64,000 nt of DNA from an uncultured Porphyromonadaceae bacterium (GTDB lineage Bacteria > Bacteroidota > Bacteroidia > Bacteroidales > Muribaculaceae): positions 102,402-166,401 of the forward strand of contig CABTZK010000003.1 of the NCBI GenBank assembly GCA_902489275.1, given 5' to 3'. A program made the position numbers and the translations under genes. Below the pieces are notes generated by a model. It ran no database searches and had not been told where the DNA came from. It saw nothing but the letters and a program-made list of their open reading frames with translations. Shown piece by piece: positions 26,262-33,971 of this stretch (position 1 is the stretch's first letter; every line of letters starts with the position of its first letter).

Positions 26262-26933
26262 ATGGAGAAAAAACCATTTTGGAGTGGGCCTCGCAAGCCC
26301 ATGCACAGTGGGCCTCGCCCACAGGCCGGCCGCCGCTTTAACCGCGGCCGCAACATGAAAAAGGATAAAGACGAGCACGCGATCAACGACCAGATACGCG
26401 CCCAGGAGGTGCGCTTGGTGGGCGACAACGTGACCGAAGGCATTTATCCCCTTGCCAAGGCCTTGAGAATTGCCGACGAGCAGGAACTCGACCTCATTGA
26501 GATTGCGCCCATGGCCAAGCCCCCGGTGTGCAAGATTATGGATTACCAGAAGTTCCTCTACCAGCAGCGCAAGCGGCTGAAAGAGCAAAAGGCCAAAAGC
26601 ACCAAAGTGGTTGTCAAGGAAATCCGTTTCGGACCGCAGACCGACGAGCACGACTACAATTTCAAGCTCAATCATGCCATAGGGTTCCTCAAAGAGGGGG
26701 CAAAGGTGAAGAGCTACGTGTTTTTCAGAGGCCGTTCCATCCTGTTCAAGGAGCAGGGAGAAGTGCTGCTGCTGCGCTTTGCCAACGACCTGGAAGACTA
26801 TGGGAAACTTGAGCAGATGCCAGTGCTTGAGGGCAAGCGCATGACCATCATGATCTCGCCCAAGAAGGTCAAGGAGGCTCCCAAGAAAGAGAAGCCTGCC
26901 AGCGAGAGCAAGCCCGAGACACAAGAGAATTGA
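26262..26933 (+). CDS. infC: Translation initiation factor IF-3
   Basis: A 223-residue IF-3. The core begins at about residue 40 (AINDQIRAQEVRLVGDN), followed by IADEQELDLIEIAPMAKPPVCKIMDYQKF, the linker QQRKRLKEQKAK and the C-terminal ribosome-binding domain. Two parts are unusual in length: a Gly/Arg/Pro-rich basic N-terminal extension of about 35 residues, and a Lys/Glu-rich acidic-basic C-terminal tail. The start is a normal ATG, unlike the AUU of enterobacterial infC. Confidence 0.97.
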   Translation: MEKKPFWSGPRKPMHSGPRPQAGRRFNRGRNMKKDKDEHAINDQIRAQEVRLVGDNVTEGIYPLAKALRIADEQELDLIEIAPMAKPPVCKIMDYQKFLYQQRKRLKEQKAKSTKVVVKEIRFGPQTDEHDYNFKLNHAIGFLKEGAKVKSYVFFRGRSILFKEQGEVLLLRFANDLEDYGKLEQMPVLEGKRMTIMISPKKVKEAPKKEKPASESKPETQEN

Positions 26934-26941
26934 AAAAAGAA

Positions 26942-26972
26942 AGGGGCGCAGGCTTGGTAAGTGCCTGCCCCT
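26942..26972 (+). promoter_or_regulatory. Hairpin between infC and rpmI (possible attenuator)
   Basis: AGGGGCGCAGGC (26942-26953) pairs with GCCTGCCCCT (26963-26972) with a two-base bulge. A T-rich stretch follows (CTTTTTAAATAAC). In other bacteria this operon is autoregulated by L20 near this point, but I see no clear L20-binding pseudoknot here. Confidence 0.4.
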
Positions 26973-27003
26973 GTGTATTAATAACTTTTTAAATAACAAA
27001 AAA

Positions 27004-27201
27004 ATGCCAAAAGTTAAGACTAATTCCGGTGCCAAAAAAAGGTTTACCTTTACCGGGACAGGTAAGATTAAGCGTCGTCACGCCTACAAGAGTCACATCT
27101 TGACCAAGAAGACTAAAAAACAGAAGAAAAGACTGGGCAAGTTCAGCATCGTTGACAAGTCCAACCTCAACACTGTGCGCCTTCTCCTGGCGAAGAAATA
27201 G
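27004..27201 (+). CDS. rpmI: 50S ribosomal protein L35
   Basis: A 65-residue basic protein (MPKVKTNSGAKKRF..., with KRRHAYKSHILTKKTKKQKKRL), the expected size and sequence for L35. It lies between infC and rplT. Confidence 0.98.
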   Translation: MPKVKTNSGAKKRFTFTGTGKIKRRHAYKSHILTKKTKKQKKRLGKFSIVDKSNLNTVRLLLAKK

Positions 27202-27317
27202 TACTTTTCAAGCGAGACTACAATTAATCAAAAGAGATTTCCAATCATTTTTATTAACCGAGTGGTTAGCACAAAAGAGCAATCCTGTTGCCGCTAACAT
27301 TCAAAACAATTTAAAAA

Positions 27318-27668
27318 ATGCCAAGATCAGTAAATCACGTTGCTTCAAGAGCTAAACGTAAAAAGATTCTTAAACTTACAAGAGGTTATTTCGGCGCTCG
27401 CAAAAACGTCTGGACCGTTGCCAAGAACACTTGGGAAAAGGGCTTGACCTACGCTTATCGCGACCGTAAGAACAAGAAGCGCACGTTCCGCGCGTTGTGG
27501 ATTCAGCGCATCAACGCTGCCGCGCGTCTTGAGGACCTTTCCTACTCGAAGTTGATGGGTATGCTTCACAAGGCAGGCATCGAGATTAACCGCAAGGTAC
27601 TCGCCGACCTGGCTATGAACAATCCCGAGGCTTTCAAGGCTATCGTCGAGAAGGCTAAAAACGCATAG
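27318..27668 (+). CDS. rplT: 50S ribosomal protein L20
   Basis: A 116-residue L20 (MPRSVNHVASRAKRKKILKLTRGYFG, then AYRDRKNKKRTFRALWIQRIN). It binds 23S rRNA and is needed early in 50S assembly. The gap to rpmI is 116 bases and holds nothing recognisable. Confidence 0.98.
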   Translation: MPRSVNHVASRAKRKKILKLTRGYFGARKNVWTVAKNTWEKGLTYAYRDRKNKKRTFRALWIQRINAAARLEDLSYSKLMGMLHKAGIEINRKVLADLAMNNPEAFKAIVEKAKNA

Positions 27669-27959
27669 TTCGTTTGCTGACCCGATAGTGTGAGGAGAGG
27701 GTGGCTCACAGGCAACCCGTCGCTGCTATCCGCCTCCTCGAAATCAATAAAGTGGACTGCTGCCTCCCCAGGCGGCAGCCCACTCTTTCTTCTCCACGAA
27801 ATATCCACCTTGTTGCACATTTCGAGGAGTTAATGGAGCAGAATCGGATTTTAATTGTTATATTTGCAATCAGAAATCATCAAGGAGAATCAAAAAGAAG
27901 TCTCTTTTTGACTTCTCGCGATATAGAACAATAGTAATAACCTCAAAATAACATTGATT
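27669..27959 (+). other. Intergenic region before deoD
   Basis: No gene is seen. A -7 box TATATTTG (27859-27866) has no clear -33 partner. A small stem AGAAGTC/GACTTCT lies at 27894-27916 in the deoD leader. Confidence 0.4.
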
Positions 27960-28658
27960 ATGGCAACACCACACAATGCAGCTAAAATGGGCGACATCGC
28001 CGAAACCGTGATTATGTCTGGAGACCCCTTGCGCGCCAAGTTCATGGCCGAGAGGTTCCTGGAGAATCCCGTTCAGTTCAACTCCTTGCGCAACATGCTT
28101 GGCTACACGGGCACCTATCAAGGAAAGCGTGTGTCGGTCATGGGACATGGCATGGGCATCCCCTCAATAGCCATCTACTGCTATGAGCTTTACCATTTCT
28201 ATGGCGTGCAGCAAATCATCCGCGCCGGCACGACGGGCTGCATTCAGCCCAACATGAAAGTGGGCGATGTCGTCGTTGCGGAAGGCGCTTGCACCGATAG
28301 CAAGTTCCTGGAGCAATATGCCCTTCCTGGCACCTATGCCCCCATTGCCGACTTTGACTTGACGCGCCGCGCTGTTGAGAAGTGCGAGGAGTTAGGCATT
28401 CGCTACCATGTGGGCAATGTGCTGTCGAGCGACGTGTTCTACGACGAAAACGAGAACTGGCGCAAATGGCAAAAGATGGGGGTGCTTGCCATCGAGATGG
28501 AAAGCTCGGCGCTCTATGCCATTGCGGCTCGGGCCCACAAGAAAGCACTGGCCATCCTGACGGTGAGCGACAGCATCGTGACCAAGGAAAGCACCAGCGG
28601 CGAAGAGCGACAAAGCGCTTTCACCAAGATGATGGACGTGGCCTTCAGCCTCGTGTGA
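27960..28658 (+). CDS. deoD: Purine-nucleoside phosphorylase, DeoD type
   Basis: A 232-residue hexameric-type phosphorylase that cleaves purine (deoxy)nucleosides to base and (deoxy)ribose-1-phosphate. Visible features are TPHNAAKMGDIAETVIMSGDPLRAK, the segment YELYHFYGVQQIIRAGTTG, the nucleoside-binding AIEMESSALYAIA and LTVSDSI with the catalytic Asp. The ATG at 27960 follows an in-frame TTG at 27954 that is less likely. Confidence 0.96.
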   Translation: MATPHNAAKMGDIAETVIMSGDPLRAKFMAERFLENPVQFNSLRNMLGYTGTYQGKRVSVMGHGMGIPSIAIYCYELYHFYGVQQIIRAGTTGCIQPNMKVGDVVVAEGACTDSKFLEQYALPGTYAPIADFDLTRRAVEKCEELGIRYHVGNVLSSDVFYDENENWRKWQKMGVLAIEMESSALYAIAARAHKKALAILTVSDSIVTKESTSGEERQSAFTKMMDVAFSLV

Positions 28659-28752
28659 CCTCTCGGCCGCAGGGCAGGGCGGCAGGAAAAGCAATAAGGG
28701 CTCAACGGTGCCGCCTATAATGAGCCAGTTCGCTTAATTTTAACACATTATT

Positions 28753-28784
28753 TTTGGTTTTCCATGAAATAATGCCTATTTTTG
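28753..28784 (+). promoter_or_regulatory. Promoter of the structured RNA
   Basis: TTTG at 28753-28756, a 20-base spacer and TATTTTTG at 28777-28784 form a full consensus promoter. No coding region follows for about 470 bases, but a strong terminator lies about 255 bases downstream. Confidence 0.75.
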
Positions 28785-28790
28785 CAATAC

Positions 28791-29045
28791 AATCAAAGCG
28801 TTCCTTGAAATATAGCCGCATCAAAGTAGATCGGGTTACTCTTCAAATTTTATTGAAATGCCGATAGCTTAATCGCTAATGGCGGGCCTCAACCCCCACT
28901 GGGGGCGTATCTTCGCGATACCGGAGGATTACAAAGGCGACGATGCTTTCAAATCTTGTATTTAGTCGGAGTTTCATCACATCCTTTGGTGTGGCTTCAT
29001 ATATCGGAGGCCGAGACACCCAGCTGCCTGGGGGTTTCGGCCTTT
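28791..29045 (+). ncRNA. Candidate structured small RNA or terminated leader
   Basis: A unit of about 255 bases runs from a consensus promoter to a 16-pair terminator and has no credible open frame. It can form several local stems: TTCAA/TTGAA (28842-28857), GCC..TAGC/GCTA..GGC (28860-28883), CCCCC/GGGGG around ACT (about 28893-28905) and GTATC/GATAC around a TTCGC loop (about 28907-28921). The hallmark sequences of RNase P, SRP RNA and tmRNA are not seen. It could be a free-standing sRNA, a 6S-type RNA, or a riboswitch-like leader upstream of the barrel gene at 29255. That gene seems to have its own promoter. Confidence 0.5.
29008..29042 (+). terminator. Strong terminator of the structured RNA
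   Basis: AGGCCGAGACACCCAG pairs with CTGGGGGTTTCGGCCT through a 16-position stem with one G-T wobble and one mismatch, around loop CTGC. It is followed by a short T-run (TTTGCTGTT). Confidence 0.8.
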
Positions 29046-29152
29046 GCTGTTATAGTCACTGCCGAGGGGGCAAGACTCTTGATTCCCATTTGGTGGTGTC
29101 GCGTTGCGAGAAGATTTTGCATGAATTTTATTGATAGAATTAAACTTTTTAC

Positions 29153-29160
29153 TAATTTCG
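29153..29160 (+). promoter_or_regulatory. Variant -7 box TAATTTCG upstream of the first barrel gene
   Basis: The 17-base string TTTTTACTAATTTCGCA occurs here (29146-29162) and again at 32176-32192 upstream of the pRiA4b-like gene. TAATTTCG differs from TAnnTTTG at one base, and TTG lies 19 bases upstream. The leader that follows has a 9-pair stem (GTGTCATTT with AAATGGCAC). Confidence 0.45.
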
Positions 29161-29254
29161 CAGTCGAAAAGGTGTCATTTACAAAAAGAAAATGGCACAA
29201 GAAATGCTAACAGAGAACACAAATTATTTATAAACAAACAATTTAAATTTTTTA

Positions 29255-29881
29255 ATGATGAAAAAGATTATCTTAATGGCAGCATGTGCCATGCTGGGCA
29301 TGGGAGCTGCAACTGCACAAGTGCAATTAGGCGCTAAGGTTGGTTTTGACTTGACTAACTTTTGGGGTAAGGACGTGAGCCACGGCATGCAACCCAACTA
29401 TCAAGCCGGCTTGACCTTAGAGTATCGTTTCGCTAACACGAATTTCGCGCTTGCCCCCGAGGTTGTCTTTGCCGCACAAGGCGGGAAAAACACAACAACT
29501 AAGGAAGCGAGCTCGTTAAAAGCCGAATATGACGAAACTTACCACACCAACTACATCAACGTGCCCGTGATGCTCAAGTATTATGTGGCTCCCGCCTTCT
29601 CCATCGATTTCGGTCCACAAGTAGGCTTTAACGTATACAGCAAGGTGACCAAAGAGTTGAAAGGCTCCAGTGGCGACAAGACGACCAGCACGAAAAAGAC
29701 AAACGACCTCAAAGACGCCACCAAAACTGTGGACTTCGGCTTAGGCTTGGGTGGCACCTACAACCTGACCAGCAATGCCTATGTCCAGGCTCGTTACACC
29801 ATGGGCATGACCAACGTCTTTGATGGTGATTTAGAATGCAAGAACGGTAACATTCAAATCGCATTTGGCATGAAGTTCTAA
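29255..29881 (+). CDS. Outer-membrane beta-barrel protein (PorT-like)
   Basis: A 208-residue exported protein with a signal peptide cleaved after about ATAQ (residue 22). It has alternating beta-strands typical of the OMP_b-brl family, with LGAKVGFDLTNF, NYINVPVMLKYYVAPAFSIDFGPQVGFNVYSK and a terminal aromatic strand ending IAFGMKF. The role in the outer membrane is unknown. The next gene is a clear paralog, sharing YINIPVMLRY and the GPEVGVNVYSK segment. Confidence 0.85.
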   Translation: MMKKIILMAACAMLGMGAATAQVQLGAKVGFDLTNFWGKDVSHGMQPNYQAGLTLEYRFANTNFALAPEVVFAAQGGKNTTTKEASSLKAEYDETYHTNYINVPVMLKYYVAPAFSIDFGPQVGFNVYSKVTKELKGSSGDKTTSTKKTNDLKDATKTVDFGLGLGGTYNLTSNAYVQARYTMGMTNVFDGDLECKNGNIQIAFGMKF

Positions 29882-29910
29882 TCGCGACATCATGATTTCT
29901 CAAATATCAA

Positions 29911-29945
29911 TAATGGTGGTCAATATGGCCACCATTAATTGTTTG
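29911..29945 (+). terminator. Terminator after the first barrel gene
   Basis: TAATGGTGG (29911-29919) pairs perfectly with CCACCATTA (29929-29937) and is followed by ATTGTTTG. Confidence 0.6.
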
Positions 29946-29961
29946 ATGAGGGAGAATTTAG

Positions 29962-29969
29962 TAATTTTG
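29962..29969 (+). promoter_or_regulatory. Promoter -7 box of the second barrel gene
   Basis: TAATTTTG fits the consensus, and ATTG (29938-29941) lies 20 bases upstream. The second barrel gene is therefore probably transcribed separately from the first. Confidence 0.5.
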
Positions 29970-30063
29970 CAGCGTGACTTCCTGGAGATTAAGCATTGTC
30001 TCGCATCTTGCTTAAAAAGTAAAGGTCGTCAGCAAGGCCGCAAGTCACTAAGTCGAGAATAAA

Positions 30064-30732
30064 ATGATGAAGAAGATTACATTCATTTTGCTGTCGCTGG
30101 CCATTTCGCTTGGCGCTATGGCACAGGGGAAATACCACATCGACACCCGCCACGGCACGGTCACGGGCGGTGTGAAAGGTGCCATGAACCTGCCCAGCTT
30201 CATGTTTGGCAAGCTCCCGCATGGCATGCGCAACGGCGGGCAAGTGGGCCTTTGGGCCGAGTACAAGCCCAGCGCGCCTGAGCTCGCTTCCTGGAGCGTG
30301 CTGGCCGAGGCCGTTTTCAGCAGCGAGGGCGGCAAGTTCACCGTCAACCAGGCGCTTGCCCACTTCTTGAGCGACGAAATCCAGTTGGGCGGTATGCTGG
30401 AGAGCGCGAATAAAGACATTATTGTGACCGAAAACTATATCAACATCCCGGTGATGCTGCGCTATCGTTTCCACCGGCTCTGGAGTGCCGAGGCAGGCCC
30501 GGAGGTGGGCGTGAACGTGTATAGCAAGGCGCATGTCGATGGCGTGGATTTCGACCTGGGGCTTGGCAGCCGCACGCATGCCATGAAACTTGGCATTGGC
30601 GTGGGCGCTACCTATTACCTCACCGACTACATGATGTTTAGCGCCCGTTGTAACCTCAACTGCCTGCGTTCGTTCAAAGATATTAAAGACCATCAAAGCA
30701 GCATCCAGCTCGGAGCCGCTTTCCGCTTCTAA
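30064..30732 (+). CDS. Outer-membrane beta-barrel protein, paralog of the preceding gene
   Basis: A 222-residue protein with a signal peptide ending near AMAQ and a barrel ending in LGAAFRF. NYINIPVMLRYRFHRLWSAEAGPEVGVNVY matches the first barrel closely in pattern. It is less AT-rich and lacks the Ser/Lys-rich loop (KGSSGDKTTSTKK) present in the first copy. The pair looks like an old tandem duplication. Confidence 0.8.
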   Translation: MMKKITFILLSLAISLGAMAQGKYHIDTRHGTVTGGVKGAMNLPSFMFGKLPHGMRNGGQVGLWAEYKPSAPELASWSVLAEAVFSSEGGKFTVNQALAHFLSDEIQLGGMLESANKDIIVTENYINIPVMLRYRFHRLWSAEAGPEVGVNVYSKAHVDGVDFDLGLGSRTHAMKLGIGVGATYYLTDYMMFSARCNLNCLRSFKDIKDHQSSIQLGAAFRF

Positions 30733-30793
30733 CCTTTATTTCCTTACCTTTCGGCCTTTCGCGGGCCAGCTCAGGTGCGGCACTCGGCATGTG

Positions 30794-31975
30794 CTATTGT
30801 GCCATCTGATAAATCTTCTCAATATCTTCGGCCGTCAGCACTTTGAAATGGCCAGGCGAGGTTGTGAAGTTGCGTGTGCACTTGCGCGTCATCTCCTTGA
30901 CTTCCTCGTGAGTGGCTTCACGGCCAATCAACTCGTGAATCGTGACAGGCATTCCAATGGCATGAAAGAAGCCCTCCATGGCCGTGATGCCTTTGAGGGC
31001 TGTGGCCTCGGGGTGGTAAAAGTCGTTTTCAACGCCCATCACATTCACGGCAAATCGTGCGAATCGCGTCACATCCTCACGCATCACATAGCGAGCCCAG
31101 CTGGGCCAAAGGGCAGCAAGGCCGGCACCGTGGGTGACATCAAACATGCCACTCAGTTCGTGCTCCAGCTGGTGCGTTGCCCAATCCTCCACGTGGCCAC
31201 AGCCCAAGAGCCCGTTGTGGGCAAGGCTGCCGCCCCACATGATCTGCGCGCGGTAGCGGTAGTCCTCGGGGTGCGCAAGCACGGTCGGCGCACAGCTCAT
31301 CATGGTGCGGATGAGGCTTTCGGTGAGGTTGTCGGTCACGTTCATGTCCACATCGTGCGTGAAATAGCGCTCCATCATGTGCATGATGATGTCGGTCACG
31401 CCGGCTGCCGTCTGGTAGGCGGGCAAGGTGAATGTGCGTTCCGGATTCATGATGGCGAATTTCGGGCGGCAGATGTCGTTGCGATAGCCCAGTTTCACGT
31501 CGCCGTCCTCGTTGGTAATCACGCTTGAATTGCTCATCTCGCTTCCTGCGGCAGGAATCGTGAGCACTGCCGCCACTGGCAAGCACGCTGTGGCTTGAGC
31601 CTTGCCCGTGTAGAAATCCCACACCTCGCCATCGTAGCACACGCCATAGGCAATGGCCTTTGAGGAGTCGATGACGCTTCCGCCGCCAATGGCCAAGATG
31701 AAGTCGACTTTTTCTTTCCGGCACAGCTCAATGCCTTCGCGCACCTTGCTCAGCCGGGGATTGGGAATCACGCCGCCCAGCGCCACGTAGTCGATGCCTG
31801 CCGTTTCCAGCAAGCCCGCTATCTTGTCAAGCAGCCCCGAGCGCTTGGCACTCTGGCTGCCATAATGAACCAGCACCTTGTGGCCTCCATGCTTTCTAAT
31901 CAGGCTGGCGACTTGCTCCTCGGCGTTTTTACCGAAAACCACCTCGGTGGGCGCGTAATAATTGAAATCTACCAT
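30794..31975 (-). CDS. Iron-containing alcohol dehydrogenase (YqhD/BdhA-like)
   Basis: A 393-residue NAD(P)H-dependent dehydrogenase. The N-terminal nucleotide domain has AIGGGSVIDSSKAIA. The metal site is seen in GVTDIIMHMMERYF and GCGHVEDWATHQLEHELSG followed by FDVTHGAGLAALWPSW, which is the type III pattern of YqhD and butanol dehydrogenases. It probably reduces aldehydes to alcohols. It stands alone on the minus strand. Confidence 0.93.
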   Translation of the reverse strand: MVDFNYYAPTEVVFGKNAEEQVASLIRKHGGHKVLVHYGSQSAKRSGLLDKIAGLLETAGIDYVALGGVIPNPRLSKVREGIELCRKEKVDFILAIGGGSVIDSSKAIAYGVCYDGEVWDFYTGKAQATACLPVAAVLTIPAAGSEMSNSSVITNEDGDVKLGYRNDICRPKFAIMNPERTFTLPAYQTAAGVTDIIMHMMERYFTHDVDMNVTDNLTESLIRTMMSCAPTVLAHPEDYRYRAQIMWGGSLAHNGLLGCGHVEDWATHQLEHELSGMFDVTHGAGLAALWPSWARYVMREDVTRFARFAVNVMGVENDFYHPEATALKGITAMEGFFHAIGMPVTIHELIGREATHEEVKEMTRKCTRNFTTSPGHFKVLTAEDIEKIYQMAQ

Positions 31976-32182
31976 AGCATTTGAATCTTTTAAGGGTTTT
32001 GAATCAAGAAAACTTTATGTCATGCAAATTTACATCAAAAAATGGATTATTCCACAAATTTCCAAACTTGATGATGCCCATATTTTGCGTGATTTTTCTT
32101 CTGGAAATAGTTGCACAATTAAAAAAAAAATCTATCGAAAAAAAAAGGAGGGTAGAAACGCTTGCGTATGTGTTTTTTTTAC

Positions 32183-32190
32183 TAATTTCG
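32183..32190 (+). promoter_or_regulatory. Variant -7 box TAATTTCG upstream of the pRiA4b-like gene
   Basis: It is the same 17-base context as at 29146-29162. CTTG lies 18 bases upstream. The 31976-32180 stretch before it is A/T-rich with long A-runs and holds no gene. Confidence 0.4.
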
Positions 32191-32232
32191 CATCATTAAT
32201 CTTGACAGCGATAAAGTTTTTTTTTATTGATC

Positions 32233-32784
32233 ATGATATACAAATTTCTTTTAGGATCGGAAGAAGCTGAGAATTTCAAATTGGAAATCTCGATAGATGC
32301 CGAAGACACGTTTTTGAGATTGAGGAACACGATTCTAAATGCTGTGGGCTACAGCAAGGATGAGATGGACTCGTTTTATATCTGCGACGAGGAATGGCAT
32401 AAGAGAAAGGAAGTAACTTGCTTTGATATGGGATCGGATAGCGACGAGGACATCTGGATGATGGAGGACACGCCGCTTGAGGAATTGCTTGAGGATGAGG
32501 GGCAAAAACTCAAGTTTGTGTTTGACTACATGACCGAGCGCCACTTCTACATGATACTTAAGGAAACGCTCCCCGGCAGGCACTTGCACGACCCGTTGTG
32601 CACCCGCAAGGAGGGCAGGCCGCCCAAGGAGAGCAAAGGCATGGATGACGTGCTCGCGCCAGAGCCTAAGATTGTCGATACCAACATCGAGGAACTTGGC
32701 GAGGAGTTCTATGGCGATGCGGGATTCAATGATGACGAACTGAACGACCTTGGCTCCTTTGAGGGTAGCGATAACCTGGATTAG
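32233..32784 (+). CDS. pRiA4b ORF-3-like family protein
   Basis: A 183-residue protein whose first 110 residues fit the PRiA4_ORF3 family: MIYKFLLGSEEAENFKLEISI, LRNTILNAVGYSKDEMDSFYICD, DTPLEELLEDEGQKLKFVFDYMTERHFYMIL. The C-terminal 70 residues are acidic and probably disordered. The family is named from a plasmid gene, but copies are common on chromosomes; the function is unknown. The start is ATG at 32233. It is followed by ten G in a row (32786-32795). Confidence 0.8.
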   Translation: MIYKFLLGSEEAENFKLEISIDAEDTFLRLRNTILNAVGYSKDEMDSFYICDEEWHKRKEVTCFDMGSDSDEDIWMMEDTPLEELLEDEGQKLKFVFDYMTERHFYMILKETLPGRHLHDPLCTRKEGRPPKESKGMDDVLAPEPKIVDTNIEELGEEFYGDAGFNDDELNDLGSFEGSDNLD

Positions 32785-32841
32785 CGGGGGGGGGGAGGAC
32801 TCCTTCCAACAAGGTCGGCGCATTGCGCTTAACGCATCACG

Positions 32842-32865
32842 AGAGCGGCTCTTCGGAGGCGCTCT
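32842..32865. terminator. UUCG hairpin between convergent genes
   Basis: AGAGCG-G-CTC (32842-32851) pairs with GAG-G-CGCTCT (32856-32865) around a TTCG tetraloop closed by C-G, with one internal G-G mismatch. It lies between the 3' ends of the pRiA4b-like and META genes. There is no T-run, so termination is an inference. Confidence 0.4.
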
Positions 32866-32924
32866 TGGTCGTTAAAGGCCAAGCCCTTGGAGACTGTATA
32901 GAGAGACCGCCCGATGATGGGCTT

Positions 32925-33782
32925 TCACTTCTTCCTTCCAAGGTCAGCGTGCTGGAGCACCATGACGATTGTGCCGCCATTGTCGAGCAGCGCTATTTCC
33001 TTGTCGTTGATTTTCTTGCAGGAGGTTGTCTCCTCTAAATTGACGAGCATCTGTGTCTCGGTATCAATGTCATCGCACTGGTAATGCGACGACTTGAGGT
33101 CTTCAAATTGAATGTCAAACCCATTGCGATAGCCAATTCTGACGACACCGTTGATAATGTTGCACTTGGTCAGGCCGTTGACCGTGAGCATCTGGACGTC
33201 GATAACCAGTTTCAAGTTCTTGCTGAGCACATTGGTGCCGCCCATTTCTTTCACCAGCCAGGGGCCATTGAGAAAATCGAGGTTTTGACGGCGCAAGGTC
33301 ATCACCTCTTGCCCGCGCTTGTCCTTGAGGTGGAGATATTGCACATGATAGAGTGCGGTGACGCTGTAGGCTCTCGCCTCGCCCAGCGTGCGCATGAATG
33401 CCCTGGCCTCGCTGGGCGTGCTGCACAGCTCGTTGCCCTGGATAAGGTCGCTGAAGGTCATGCAGCTGTCTTGCAGGGCGAAGTTGCCGTTGATGGTGTT
33501 GCAGCCGTTGCTGCCATAGAGTTTTTTGCCATTGAAGTCAAGGTAGAGATAGGCTCGGTTTTGGGGGGAGAAACTCTTGCGGTCGATCGACTCAACGGTC
33601 CACTCTCCATAGAGTTGCTGCTTCGGGTTGGTGATCTTCACCGGAGCAGGCTCTTCTTTGGGGCCGGCTTGCTCGATGACGACAACCTGTTTCTTGTATT
33701 TTTTCTTGTTCTTGTCGGTTGTGGCCGGGCTGGCAACGAGTGCCGCAGCCAACAAGACAATGGGAAATATCATCTTATTCAT
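32925..33782 (-). CDS. Exported protein with META (HslJ-like) domains
   Basis: A 285-residue protein with a signal peptide (MIFPIVLLAAALVAS) and no lipobox Cys. A Lys-rich linker (residues 23-32) precedes a META domain (about 52-160: GEWTVESID, SNGCNTINGNF, MTFSD). A second, more divergent copy follows (about 170-275: GPWLVKEMGG, KCNIINGVVRIG). The family is found in heat-shock protein HslJ and in envelope proteins linked to antibiotic tolerance. ATG 33782 is chosen because it opens the signal peptide. The minus -7 box TACCTTTG is at 33876-33883, with TTGG 19 bases upstream. Confidence 0.8.
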   Translation of the reverse strand: MNKMIFPIVLLAAALVASPATTDKNKKKYKKQVVVIEQAGPKEEPAPVKITNPKQQLYGEWTVESIDRKSFSPQNRAYLYLDFNGKKLYGSNGCNTINGNFALQDSCMTFSDLIQGNELCSTPSEARAFMRTLGEARAYSVTALYHVQYLHLKDKRGQEVMTLRRQNLDFLNGPWLVKEMGGTNVLSKNLKLVIDVQMLTVNGLTKCNIINGVVRIGYRNGFDIQFEDLKSSHYQCDDIDTETQMLVNLEETTSCKKINDKEIALLDNGGTIVMVLQHADLGRKK

Positions 33783-33971
33783 GTGAGAAATTTCATTTTC
33801 AAACTTCAAATTCACTGCATGGGTGCAAATGCTATAAAAATTTTGCTCTTGTTTTTTAAGCAGTTCTCTTGATTGCAAAGGTAGGGTATTTTTTGTACAC
33901 AGCCAAGAAAAGCGTGCCGCAATCAGCAGCATTCGCCCTTTGGCAATCTTCAAGAAAGGCGTGAGGCTGTT

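Noticed and set aside
26230..26262. AUU start for infC as in Escherichia coli
   Set aside because: A standard ATG at 26262 is available, and the E. coli-type AUU context is not seen.
28791..29045. tmRNA, SRP RNA or RNase P RNA
   Set aside because: None of the hallmark sequences (tag frame and CCA end, GGAAG/AGCA tetraloop region, GAGGAAAGTCC) is present.
29989..30696. 235-codon open frame on the minus strand
   Set aside because: It lies opposite the second barrel gene, which has a signal peptide and barrel pattern; the antisense translation has no protein character.
32786..32795. Run of ten G as a phase-variation switch
   Set aside because: It lies just after the stop codon of the pRiA4b-like gene and not in a promoter or coding frame; it may also be prone to sequencing error.
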